Positions 1 to 7,326 of a stretch of 16,253 nucleotides of DNA are shown here, piece after piece. The stretch comes from an uncultured Opitutia bacterium. Lineage in GTDB: Bacteria > Verrucomicrobiota > Verrucomicrobiia > Opitutales > UBA953. Position numbers and translations under genes: made by a program. The notes under the pieces were generated by a model that was not told the DNA's origin, made no database searches, and worked only from the letters and a program-made list of their open reading frames with translations. The DNA lies in NCBI GenBank assembly GCA_903924185.1, contig CAIYAN010000192.1, forward strand, positions 1 through 16,253. Direction: 5' to 3'. The first letter of the stretch is position 1. Each line of letters begins with the position of its first letter.

Positions 1-596
1 ACGCCTTCCAGCGCGGCTTCGTCGCGATAATAATCGGGATGATCCCAGTCGAGGTTCACGGCGACTGTCACGTCGGGCGAAAAGGCGCCAATCGTGCCAT
101 CGCTTTCGTCGACCTCGGCGACCACCCAAGGCGAAGCGGCGGAAGCACGCGCCGGCGGGAAATCCGGGTCGCGAAAAAGCCCCCCCAACACGTAACCAAA
201 ATCCGCGCCCGCTGAAGCCAACGCCGAGACCAGCATCCCGCAAGTCGTGGTCTTACCATGGCTACCGCACACGGCGACGAACCGACGGCCCGCAACGCTC
301 TCCGCGAGTAATTCACCCCGACGCAGGACGCGGGCGGCCTGCTGCGTGGCCAGATCAAGCGCTGGATGGCCTAGCTTGACGGCGCTCGAACGACCCACGA
401 CGACCGGCGTCCGGCCCGCGGCCCAAGGATCGCGCAGCAAGGGGATTTCGGCCGTCGCTAGATGAGCTTCCATAGGACTGCCCGTCGCGTCATCCCAGCC
501 CGAGACATCGCACCCCGCCCCTTTCAAGTAGATGGCCAAGGGACCGACGCCCATACCGCAAGCCCCGAGCATCCAAGCCGAAGCAGGTACGCTCAT
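1..596 (-). CDS. murC: UDP-N-acetylmuramate--L-alanine ligase MurC, N-terminal part (cut by left window edge)
   Basis: MurC adds L-alanine to UDP-MurNAc in the cytoplasm, the first ATP-dependent step of the peptidoglycan stem peptide. About 198 N-terminal residues are visible; the frame stays open to position 1, so the rest lies outside. The Mur ligase P-loop GSHGKTTT is at residues 111-118. The MurC signatures EVDESDGT (161-168) and NLDWDHPDYY (181-190) follow, the latter close to the family's NIDWDHPDYY. The N-terminal nucleotide-binding turn reads MLGACGMGVGPLA rather than the usual HFIGIGGxGMS, so this domain is somewhat divergent. The ATG at 596 overlaps the murG stop as ATGA, which fixes the start and implies translational coupling; no Shine-Dalgarno is seen. 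MurC is clearly favoured over Mpl or MurD by the WDHPDYY motif. Confidence 0.96.
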   Translation of the reverse strand, partial: MSVPASAWMLGACGMGVGPLAIYLKGAGCDVSGWDDATGSPMEAHLATAEIPLLRDPWAAGRTPVVVGRSSAVKLGHPALDLATQQAARVLRRGELLAESVAGRRFVAVCGSHGKTTTCGMLVSALASAGADFGYVLGGLFRDPDFPPARASAASPWVVAEVDESDGTIGAFSPDVTVAVNLDWDHPDYYRDEAALEG

Positions 597-1681
597 GCGA
601 CCGGGGCGCGCGGGTCACGCGCGAGCTGGACAGTTTCTTGGAAAAGTTCGTCCCAGCGGTTGTCGGCATCGGCGAGGGCCAAGGCATTGCGCATTTCGGC
701 CAGAGCCGAGTTATTAGAGAGACGGTCGTAAATCAAGGCCGTGGCATCCAAGAGATCTCCCTCCGGCACCAGCAGCGCAGCCCCGGTCTCGACAAAATAC
801 TGAGCGTTGGCCGTTTGATGGTCGTCGGCCGCAAATGGGAATGGCACCAAGATAGCCGGCGTCCGGCACGCCGCCAGTTCCGCCAAAGTGCCCGCACCCG
901 CTCGCGTTATGGCTAAATCACATGCCGAATAGGCGAGACCCATCTGGTTGCAAAACGGCAAAAAACGGACGACCGAACTGCCCGCGCGGACTTCCCCGCC
1001 CCGGCCCCCAGGGCCCGTCAAACAAAGTACATGTAGTCCGCGAACCGAAATTTCGGCTAACTGCGATTCGACCCATTTCGTGAGGGCCCGCGAGCCCTGG
1101 CTCCCACCCGCGACCAACAATAACTTTCCAGTAGTCGGAAAACTTAAAGTTTTCCGGGCGACCTCCTTAGCGGAAGGTCGAATCTCTTTCCGCACCGGAA
1201 AGCCTGAATCGTGCTGACGTTTAAGCGGGATGCCTTCCAGCCGCACCCCCGCGGGTAAATGCAAGGCGCGCGCAAAGCGGGCAATCAGCCGGACGGCCTT
1301 GCCGGGACGGCGGTTGGACTCATGGACGATGACTGGAATGCCACGTAGCCAACAGGCGAGCGCTGGGCCCACACTCATGAAGCCACCGAAGCACACCAAT
1401 ACATCCGGGCGAAAGCCCCGAAGTAAACGCAAGGAAGAGCCAATTGATGCGAAGAGCGCCGGTAAAAATAGTAACCGGTTTATCCACCCCGGACCAAAGC
1501 CACGGCCGCGACCGGCCACAAAAGTAAACTGCGGGTAGTCCGCCGTCATGCGCGCATCCACCGTCTTACGGCTAACCACCAAAACACACGAGTGCCCGTC
1601 ATCCGTTAGCCGCTGAGCCAAGGCGATACCGGGGGCGATATGGCCACCGGTCCCGCCGCAGGCAAGCAGCACGCGGCTCAT
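593..1681 (-). CDS. murG: MurG, UDP-GlcNAc:undecaprenyl-PP-MurNAc-pentapeptide GlcNAc transferase
   Basis: MurG converts lipid I to lipid II at the inner face of the cytoplasmic membrane, the last cytoplasmic step of peptidoglycan precursor synthesis. The 362-residue protein starts with the glycine-rich loop GGTGGH (residues 9-14) of the GT-B N-domain and continues with VHESNRRPG. The C-domain has GGSQGS, TRAGAGTLAEL and PFPFAADDHQTANA, the UDP-GlcNAc-binding part of the family. The length is typical. The frame is open about 69 codons further upstream, but the ATG at 1681 is chosen because it gives the canonical N-terminus, overlaps the ftsW stop as ATGA, and is preceded by a perfect AAGGAGG seven bases away. 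It overlaps murC by ATGA at its own end. Confidence 0.97.
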   Translation of the reverse strand: MSRVLLACGGTGGHIAPGIALAQRLTDDGHSCVLVVSRKTVDARMTADYPQFTFVAGRGRGFGPGWINRLLFLPALFASIGSSLRLLRGFRPDVLVCFGGFMSVGPALACWLRGIPVIVHESNRRPGKAVRLIARFARALHLPAGVRLEGIPLKRQHDSGFPVRKEIRPSAKEVARKTLSFPTTGKLLLVAGGSQGSRALTKWVESQLAEISVRGLHVLCLTGPGGRGGEVRAGSSVVRFLPFCNQMGLAYSACDLAITRAGAGTLAELAACRTPAILVPFPFAADDHQTANAQYFVETGAALLVPEGDLLDATALIYDRLSNNSALAEMRNALALADADNRWDELFQETVQLARDPRAPVA

Positions 1682-2892
1682 GCGCGCGCCTCCTTGGGGG
1701 TGAACGGAGACTGCCCAGCCTCGCGGATGCAGTTCAGGATAAGTCCCACCATGCAGGACATGATGACGAGATTGGTGCCACCGTAACTCAGAAAGGGTAG
1801 CGAAATTCCTTTGGTCGGTAACAATCCGGTGACAACGCCCATATTCACCAGCGCCTGTAGCACCAGGAACAGGGTCGCCCCCAGGCAAATATTGAGACGA
1901 TAGAGGTCATGCGAGAACTGCATGGCGCGGAAGGCCAACCAGAAAATCGTTAAGTAGGCCAAGGCCACTAGGACCGTGCCGATGAGGCCATGTTCTTCGC
2001 CGATGTTCGCCAAGACGAAGTCCGTGTGCGCCTCCGGTAGGTAGGCACGGACTTGTAGACCGTTGGCGGCGCCCTTCCCAGTCAAGCCACCGACGCCGAA
2101 AGCGATCATGCCCTCAAAGAGCTGGTAAGCCTCGTTATCCCGATGCCCCCACGGATCCATGAACGACGTGAAACGGCGGAAGCGGTTACCCCAGTTCAGA
2201 ATCAAAAGCGTGAAACCTGCGCTGCAGATTACGAAGGTCGGGATAATGTATTTCCAACGAACCCCTGAAATATACATCATCGTTCCGCCGACTGCGGCAC
2301 AGAGCACGATGGTACCGAGATCCGGCCCCAGCGCGATGCCGAAGCAGATACAGCCAATCAGGAGCGCGGGTTTGACGAAGCCTTCGCGACAATCTAACCA
2401 CCCGTTCGGAGTAAAAAGATAGGGCTCCCGCGTACTCAAGCGGAAGACAGGTTGCCGCAGGTCGATGGTGTGTCGCTGGATGCGCGACATCATATCGGCG
2501 AGGACGATGACGAGGGCGAGTTTACCGAGGTCCGAGGCCTGCAGGCGGAAGAAGCCGAAGTCGATCCAGCGCCAGGAACCGTTCACGGTCACACCGATGC
2601 CGGGAATACGGGCGGCGACCATGGCGAGCATCGCGATACCAAGAATCCACCAACGGTACTCGCGGAGGCGCTCGAGGTTGACGCGGAAGGCGAACCAACC
2701 AGCCAAGAGTGCGAAGGGCACGTACATCAGCTGGCGATCAAACGCCGCAGTCCGATTTTTCGAACTCAGTGAAATGCCCGCACTGTATTGATTGACGAGG
2801 CCAAAACCGATTAACCCCACCGCAATCACCGCGATCCAAAAGGCGTAGCTCCCGAGAAAACGGGGGCTCTCCTGTTTGGGCGCGATGATCAT
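1678..2892 (-). CDS. ftsW: FtsW, septal peptidoglycan glycosyltransferase (SEDS family)
   Basis: FtsW polymerises lipid II into glycan strands at the septum, working with FtsI. The 404-residue polytopic membrane protein shows the SEDS signatures: GSWRWIDFG (105-113), GPDLGT (189-194), the long periplasmic loop motif YLPEAHTDFVLANIGEE (284-300) and GLLPTKGISLPFLSYGGT (356-373). Asp291 in HTDF aligns with the proposed catalytic aspartate. The usual QPSE motif is QASD here (118-121). The loop between about 136 and 172 (RIQRH to REGF) looks longer than in most FtsW proteins. The start at 2892 is preferred over an upstream ATG at 2955, which would add a non-hydrophobic, proline-rich stretch overlapping the LysM gene. 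RodA belongs to the same family, but placement before murG with the other dcw genes supports FtsW. Confidence 0.95.
   Translation of the reverse strand: MIIAPKQESPRFLGSYAFWIAVIAVGLIGFGLVNQYSAGISLSSKNRTAAFDRQLMYVPFALLAGWFAFRVNLERLREYRWWILGIAMLAMVAARIPGIGVTVNGSWRWIDFGFFRLQASDLGKLALVIVLADMMSRIQRHTIDLRQPVFRLSTREPYLFTPNGWLDCREGFVKPALLIGCICFGIALGPDLGTIVLCAAVGGTMMYISGVRWKYIIPTFVICSAGFTLLILNWGNRFRRFTSFMDPWGHRDNEAYQLFEGMIAFGVGGLTGKGAANGLQVRAYLPEAHTDFVLANIGEEHGLIGTVLVALAYLTIFWLAFRAMQFSHDLYRLNICLGATLFLVLQALVNMGVVTGLLPTKGISLPFLSYGGTNLVIMSCMVGLILNCIREAGQSPFTPKEARA
1689..1695 (-). promoter_or_regulatory. Shine-Dalgarno site for murG
   Basis: On the minus strand the bases read AAGGAGG, seven bases before the ATG at 1681 and inside the 3' end of ftsW. 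It is the strongest ribosome-binding site I can see at any start in the window, and it decides the murG start against the longer open frame. Confidence 0.8.
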
Positions 2893-2920
2893 GGGGGAGG
2901 GCGGAACTATCCGAAGCGGA

Positions 2921-3517
2921 TTACTTGGTCGGGGCGGGAGCCGGGGCACCCGCATCCACTGCCGGAGCCGGAGCTGGCTCAGCCGTGAAGCGGATAATCT
3001 TCAGAGGCTCGATCGCCGGGCCAGCGGGAGCCGCTGGAGTGGCGGGAGCGCTACCCGAGGACTTCGGAGCGGCCGCCGGGGCCTTCGGGGCAGCCTTCTT
3101 GGCAGCGCCGGGGGCAGGAATCTTTAGCTTTTGGCCTTCGCGAATCACCGAGTTTCGGGAAATACCATTGCCGGCAGCGAGGTCATCGATGCCTACCTTT
3201 TCACGGGAAGCGATGAGGGACAGGGTTTCGCCCTTAAGCACGGTGTGCGTACCACCCACGCCCGCAGGCGTTACTGGGGTGAGCTTGGTGGGCTTAGGGG
3301 TCGCCAGCGTCGCGACCGGCAGGGGCGCCAGGCCGGTGCCGCCCGCAGGCGTCAACGAAGTCGCTGGCGTGCCGTTACGGGCACCCGCGGAGTACGCGGT
3401 GAGGTCGGGTTCCTTCTCGTAGCCGCTGGTGCTACGGCAGCCGTTGACTCCGACGAGGACGGCGATGACGCAGAGGTGCAGGAGCACGACGGCGCTGACG
3501 GTGATGATAGGTCGCAT
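2921..3517 (-). CDS. LysM-domain lipoprotein or membrane-anchored protein within the dcw cluster
   Basis: The 198-residue protein has a hydrophobic N-terminal segment (about 5-24) ending in VNGC, with Cys27 a possible lipidation site (an imperfect lipobox with Asn at -2). A low-complexity linker follows (28-88). One LysM domain spans about 90-133, running from HTVLKGETLSLIAS to REGQKLKIP. LysM modules bind the GlcNAc chains of peptidoglycan, so the protein probably sits in the periplasm anchored to a membrane and touching the wall. The C-terminal 60 residues are rich in Ala, Pro and Lys. It lies between murD (48 nt) and ftsW (28 nt), where classical dcw clusters carry no gene, and is co-directional with both, so co-transcription is likely. 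No Shine-Dalgarno is present; the leader is CA-rich (CCACACACACATC before ATG). No catalytic domain is visible; a structural or septum-targeting role is inference. Confidence 0.88.
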   Translation of the reverse strand: MRPIITVSAVVLLHLCVIAVLVGVNGCRSTSGYEKEPDLTAYSAGARNGTPATSLTPAGGTGLAPLPVATLATPKPTKLTPVTPAGVGGTHTVLKGETLSLIASREKVGIDDLAAGNGISRNSVIREGQKLKIPAPGAAKKAAPKAPAAAPKSSGSAPATPAAPAGPAIEPLKIIRFTAEPAPAPAVDAGAPAPAPTK

Positions 3518-3565
3518 GATGTGTGTGTGGTTGGGTTTGGGTTGGAAGATTGGGTGAAGGAAAAG

Positions 3566-4840
3566 TTAGCTGCGGTTAGCCAAAGCGGTCGCCGCACGCT
3601 CGAAGACGATGCCGCGTTCGGCATAGCCTTTGAATTGGTCGAAACTGGAGAAGCCGGGGCTTAAGAGAATGGCCACGGGGCCTTGCGCATCCTTGGCGGC
3701 AGCGACGACGGCGTCCTGCAACGAGGGGAAATAGCGGGCGGGCTTGCCAAGGGCGGTGAGCGCACGCTGGAGTTCAACCCCCGTCTCGCCGATGAGGTAA
3801 GCGGAATCAATGCGGGGGGCAATGGTCGCAACAAAGCGACCGAGGTCCCCGCCCTTCCACTTACCGCCACCGACCCAGCGGACCGGGATGGTGAATTGCT
3901 CTAACGCGGCGTAGACGGCGTGAAAATTAGTGCCCTTCGAGTCGTTCCAAAATTCGATGCCGCGGGCTTCGGCGACCTTACGGAGCCGATGCGGGGCCGG
4001 CCGGAAGAGTTTAGCGGATTCCTCTAGATGACGCAAAGGGATGCCGCGGGACTGCCAATAGCGGACCGCCAAGGCCCAGTTCTCGCGTTGCGGCCAAGAC
4101 TCGAAGACCGAACCAGCCGGGATGGAGTCGGCGACTTCGGCCCGCGTGGCGATAATCGTGCCTTCGGGCATCTCGATACCGAACTGCTGAGCCGCGGCCT
4201 GGACCGACTCACCCACAATCAAGGTACCGCCGACGACCATCCGCTCGACGAGTTTGAATTTAGCGCGGAAGTAGCTCTCGAGGTCGCCATGGCGATCGAG
4301 GTGGTCTTCATCGAAATTCGTCCACAGGACGATTTCCGGCGCGAAGTGACGTAAGTCCTCCGCCTGGAAAGAGCTGACCTCGACGACGGCCAGAAAGGCG
4401 GCGTTCGAAGAGGTATTGGCCAAGGAGGTCAAGGGCAGGCCAACGTTACCACAGGCGATGGCGTTCAGGCCGGCCCGCTTGTGCGCAAAAGAAAGGAAAT
4501 CCGTGAGTGTCGTCTTCCCGTTCGTCCCGGTGATGGCAATCGAAGCGCCCGACCAAAGTAAGGCGCCGAAATCCAACTCCGCGAGGCAGAGTAAACCGGC
4601 CCGACGGGCCGCCAACATCCACGGGTGCGGCTGCGCAAAGCCCGGGCTGTAGACCATCAGGTCATGGCGAGCGGCTTCTTCCGGACCAAAGACAGCGTTG
4701 GCACCTTTCTCGTCGTAGATGACGGACGCAAAGCCCGCCAAGCCCAACGCTTCGGCGACCGCGCGACCGCTCACCCCAGCCCCCAAGATGGCGGCGGGGC
4801 GGGTCAAACGACGACGGAGGCTGTCGGGGATTTCGGTCAT
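3566..4840 (-). CDS. murD: UDP-N-acetylmuramoyl-L-alanine--D-glutamate ligase MurD
   Basis: MurD adds D-glutamate to UDP-MurNAc-L-Ala in the cytoplasm. The 424-residue product has the N-terminal Rossmann-like loop AAILGAGVSG (16-25). The ATP P-loop GTNGKTT is at 105-111. NFDEDHLDRHGD (175-186) precedes Lys194, the position of the carbamylated lysine of Mur ligases. Then come PHRLRKVAE (283-291), WNDSKGTN (298-305) and the MurD-specific C-terminal LLSPGFSSFDQF (392-403). The frame is open upstream of 4840, but that ATG gives the canonical start and overlaps the mraY stop as ATGA. A 48-base gap separates its TAA stop from the LysM gene, one of few breaks in the chain of overlapping genes. No key residue appears to be missing. 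Confidence 0.97.
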   Translation of the reverse strand: MTEIPDSLRRRLTRPAAILGAGVSGRAVAEALGLAGFASVIYDEKGANAVFGPEEAARHDLMVYSPGFAQPHPWMLAARRAGLLCLAELDFGALLWSGASIAITGTNGKTTLTDFLSFAHKRAGLNAIACGNVGLPLTSLANTSSNAAFLAVVEVSSFQAEDLRHFAPEIVLWTNFDEDHLDRHGDLESYFRAKFKLVERMVVGGTLIVGESVQAAAQQFGIEMPEGTIIATRAEVADSIPAGSVFESWPQRENWALAVRYWQSRGIPLRHLEESAKLFRPAPHRLRKVAEARGIEFWNDSKGTNFHAVYAALEQFTIPVRWVGGGKWKGGDLGRFVATIAPRIDSAYLIGETGVELQRALTALGKPARYFPSLQDAVVAAAKDAQGPVAILLSPGFSSFDQFKGYAERGIVFERAATALANRS

Positions 4841-5949
4841 CCGATTTTCAACGTTAGCAGGCCGAGGAGGCCGCAGAGGAAGGAGAGAATCCAGAAGCGC
4901 GCCACGACCTTGGTCGCGGGCCAACCCTTCTTCTGGAAGTGATGGTGAATGGGCGTCATCAGGAAAAGGCGCTGACCGCCCGTCCACTTGAAATAACTGA
5001 CTTGCAGAATGACCGAGACGGCCTCGACGACAAACACGCCACCGACAATCGCGAGCAGGAAGGGCTGGTGCATCAAACAGGCCACACAACCGAGGGCGCC
5101 GCCGATACCGAGGGCACCCACGTCGCCCATGTAGACTTCCGCCGGGGCCGCATTATGCCAGAGGAAGACAAGGCTGCCGCCGACCAAGGCGGCACAGAAT
5201 ACCGCGAGTTCGCCGGCGCCCGGCACGTAGCTGATGTGCAAGTAGTTGGCGAAATCATGGCGACCAGCCAAGTAGGCAACCGCCCCGAAGATGGTCGTCG
5301 TGATGATGACGCAACCGATGGCGAGCCCATCCAAGCCGTCGGTAAGGTTCACGGCATTGGAGCAACCCATGCAGACCAGCGCAATAAAGGCCACGGCAAC
5401 GCTCAGACAGGCAGCGAAGGGCCAGCCGAGTGAATCCTGCGACCAGATCGGCCCTTTCAGAATCGGCAGCCAAATCTCGCAGAGGCTACTCCGATAGGCG
5501 GGATCGAGGAGCACGATGCCGATGGCCAACAAAGCGACAATGGCTTGACCACCGAGTTTAGTGCGCGCGGAGATACCATCCGAACTGCCGTGGCGAACCT
5601 TCAGCCAATCATCGACGAAGCCCAAGAGGCCCATGCCCAGAAGACAAAAGAGTGACGCTAGGACGAGGACGTTGGGCTTGGCCCAGAGGAGCACCGCAGG
5701 AACCATAGCGGCACCGATGAGTAAGCCGCCCATGGTCGGGACCTTGCCCCCTTCCTTGGCGAGGTCACCCATGAGTTCCTTGGAGCGCTCTGGCTGACGG
5801 AGTCGGCTGAGCGCACGGATAATCGGGCCCGACAAGAGCATGCCCAACGCCAGCGCCGTGAAGCCGGCCAGAATGGCGCGGACGGAAATATACTCGAAGA
5901 GACGGAAGGGTCCCCAGAAAGATTCGAGTTGGTTGAGTAGGTAAAGCAT
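4837..5949 (-). CDS. mraY: Phospho-N-acetylmuramoyl-pentapeptide-transferase MraY
   Basis: MraY transfers phospho-MurNAc-pentapeptide from the UDP precursor to undecaprenyl phosphate, making lipid I in the cytoplasmic membrane. The 370-residue protein is strongly hydrophobic with about ten predicted membrane segments. Signatures visible are KVPTMGG (69-75), FVDDW with the acidic pair Asp113-Asp114, NAVNLTDGLDGLA (198-210), AAPAEVYMGDVGALG with Asp276 (267-281) and TPIHHHFQKKGW (332-343). These are the Mg2+ and substrate-binding motifs of the family. Length is normal (about 360 in well-known homologues). It begins 3 bases after the murF stop, with a weak AGGA four or so bases before ATG, and ends in an ATGA overlap with murD. 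Confidence 0.98.
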   Translation of the reverse strand: MLYLLNQLESFWGPFRLFEYISVRAILAGFTALALGMLLSGPIIRALSRLRQPERSKELMGDLAKEGGKVPTMGGLLIGAAMVPAVLLWAKPNVLVLASLFCLLGMGLLGFVDDWLKVRHGSSDGISARTKLGGQAIVALLAIGIVLLDPAYRSSLCEIWLPILKGPIWSQDSLGWPFAACLSVAVAFIALVCMGCSNAVNLTDGLDGLAIGCVIITTTIFGAVAYLAGRHDFANYLHISYVPGAGELAVFCAALVGGSLVFLWHNAAPAEVYMGDVGALGIGGALGCVACLMHQPFLLAIVGGVFVVEAVSVILQVSYFKWTGGQRLFLMTPIHHHFQKKGWPATKVVARFWILSFLCGLLGLLTLKIG

Positions 5950-5952
5950 GTC

Positions 5953-7326
5953 CTAGTGGAACGAAAGTTGAGCGGAAAGGTCGGCCGGCAACGCACGCTC
6001 TAAGGCGAAGGAGCGACTGCCTTTGACAAAAATGAAACCCGCATGGGCGGAGACAACGGCTTGGACCTCTGCCAGCGAGGCCGCGGCACGGCGCAGGCCT
6101 GAGCCGACCGGCAAGCCCGCCAAGACTTGGGCGGCATCGCCACCGAACGTGACCACGGCATCGCCCGCACGGACAGGTAAATCGGCGCCGCAGGCATGAT
6201 GAAGCGAAGCGGAATTCACGCCGAGTTCGGCCATGCCGCCAATCACCCAGAGACGAGGCTGCGCGGAACCCTGGCTGAGGTCATCGAAGCAACGCGCAGC
6301 ATCCAGCAGCGAAACCGGACTGGAATTATAACAGTCCACGTAGAAGGTCTGTGCGGATAAAGCGTGCAGACTGCCCCGCCCTACCGGTGGGGCCCAGCTG
6401 GCCAACGCGGTGCGTAAGGCCGTCAGGTCAGTGCCCACTTCGCGGGCGACAAGGACCGCCAAGGCGGCGTTACGTGCTAACCCATCGGAAACTGGGCCCA
6501 GCAAAAAGACTTCACCATCGAGGCTCAAAGTGCGCCGACCTTCGGATTGGCCGAGGACCGCCTCCACTAAACGTGCAGGACGCACGGGCGGATTCGCTTC
6601 GCCGGCGAAACGCACGGCGATGCAACGGTCGGCCAAGGCTGCGAACTCTGGCCAAGCCAACAGCGAAGCAGGCAAAACCGCGCGGCCACCTGCAGCAAGG
6701 GCCGCCACTAACGTCGCTTTCTCCCGGGCGACCGCCGCGAGCGAACCAACGCCTTCCAAGTGAACCGGCGCGACGGCGGTCACAATGGCCAGATCGGGCT
6801 GAATGACAGCGGCGCTGACGCCGAGTTCACCCGGCACACTCATGCCCGCTTCAATGACCGCAAAGCGATGGAGGTCGGCACGGAGCCGCAAGAGCATCAA
6901 CGGCACCCCCAAAAGATTATTGAGGTTAGCTTCCGTGATAAAGGCTGTCGGCCCCAACAGAGCCCCCAGCAAGTCCTTGGTCGAAGTCTTACCGACGCTC
7001 CCGGTGACGCCGATGACTGGCCCCGGGAAACGTTGCCGCCAAGCCGCGGCGATGCGTTGCAAACCTGTTTGCGGATCGTCGACCACCAACTGGGGCAACT
7101 TATCTGCCACCGGATGCGCCACCACGGCACAAGCGGCCCCGCGGGCACGCGCGTCCACTAAGAAGTCATGGCCATCACGACGGGCTGTCTTCAGGGCCAC
7201 AAAAGTATCCCCGGTTTGCAAGGCGCGCGTGTCCGTCCCGAATCCGGTCACGGGAGCTAAGGGCGAGGTCGTCCAAGTCCCGCGGGCCCAAGCGGCAAGG
7301 TCAGTCGGCGCAAAAGCAGTGGTCAT
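5953..7326 (-). CDS. murF: UDP-N-acetylmuramoyl-tripeptide--D-alanyl-D-alanine ligase MurF
   Basis: MurF attaches D-Ala-D-Ala to the UDP-MurNAc tripeptide, completing the cytoplasmic pentapeptide precursor. The 457-residue protein has the P-loop GSVGKTS (109-115), TEANLNNLLGVPLMLL (131-146, the family's TPGNxNNxxGVPL), IEAGMSVPGELG (158-169), AVAPVHLEGVGS (184-195) and Lys203. The C-terminal part has DCYNSSPVS, where homologues usually have D-x-YNANP, and FVKGSRSFALE, the KGSR signature of MurF. The ATG at 7326 overlaps the murE stop as ATGA; a GGAGG lies about ten bases upstream. The gene order murE-murF-mraY is the standard one. Substitution of YNANP by YNSSP is conservative and does not suggest loss of activity. 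Confidence 0.96.
   Translation of the reverse strand: MTTAFAPTDLAAWARGTWTTSPLAPVTGFGTDTRALQTGDTFVALKTARRDGHDFLVDARARGAACAVVAHPVADKLPQLVVDDPQTGLQRIAAAWRQRFPGPVIGVTGSVGKTSTKDLLGALLGPTAFITEANLNNLLGVPLMLLRLRADLHRFAVIEAGMSVPGELGVSAAVIQPDLAIVTAVAPVHLEGVGSLAAVAREKATLVAALAAGGRAVLPASLLAWPEFAALADRCIAVRFAGEANPPVRPARLVEAVLGQSEGRRTLSLDGEVFLLGPVSDGLARNAALAVLVAREVGTDLTALRTALASWAPPVGRGSLHALSAQTFYVDCYNSSPVSLLDAARCFDDLSQGSAQPRLWVIGGMAELGVNSASLHHACGADLPVRAGDAVVTFGGDAAQVLAGLPVGSGLRRAAASLAEVQAVVSAHAGFIFVKGSRSFALERALPADLSAQLSFH

Noticed and set aside
1479..1487. TTATCCACC inside murG, one mismatch from a DnaA box
   Set aside because: It is imperfect and lies in conserved coding sequence, where chance matches are expected.
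1682..1888. A longer murG start at 1888
   Set aside because: It would add about 69 residues inside the end of ftsW with no homology; the ATG at 1681 has the canonical N-terminus, ATGA overlap and a perfect Shine-Dalgarno.
4841..5089. A longer murD start at 5089
   Set aside because: The extra 83 residues would lie within the conserved end of mraY; the ATG at 4840 gives the normal MurD N-terminus.
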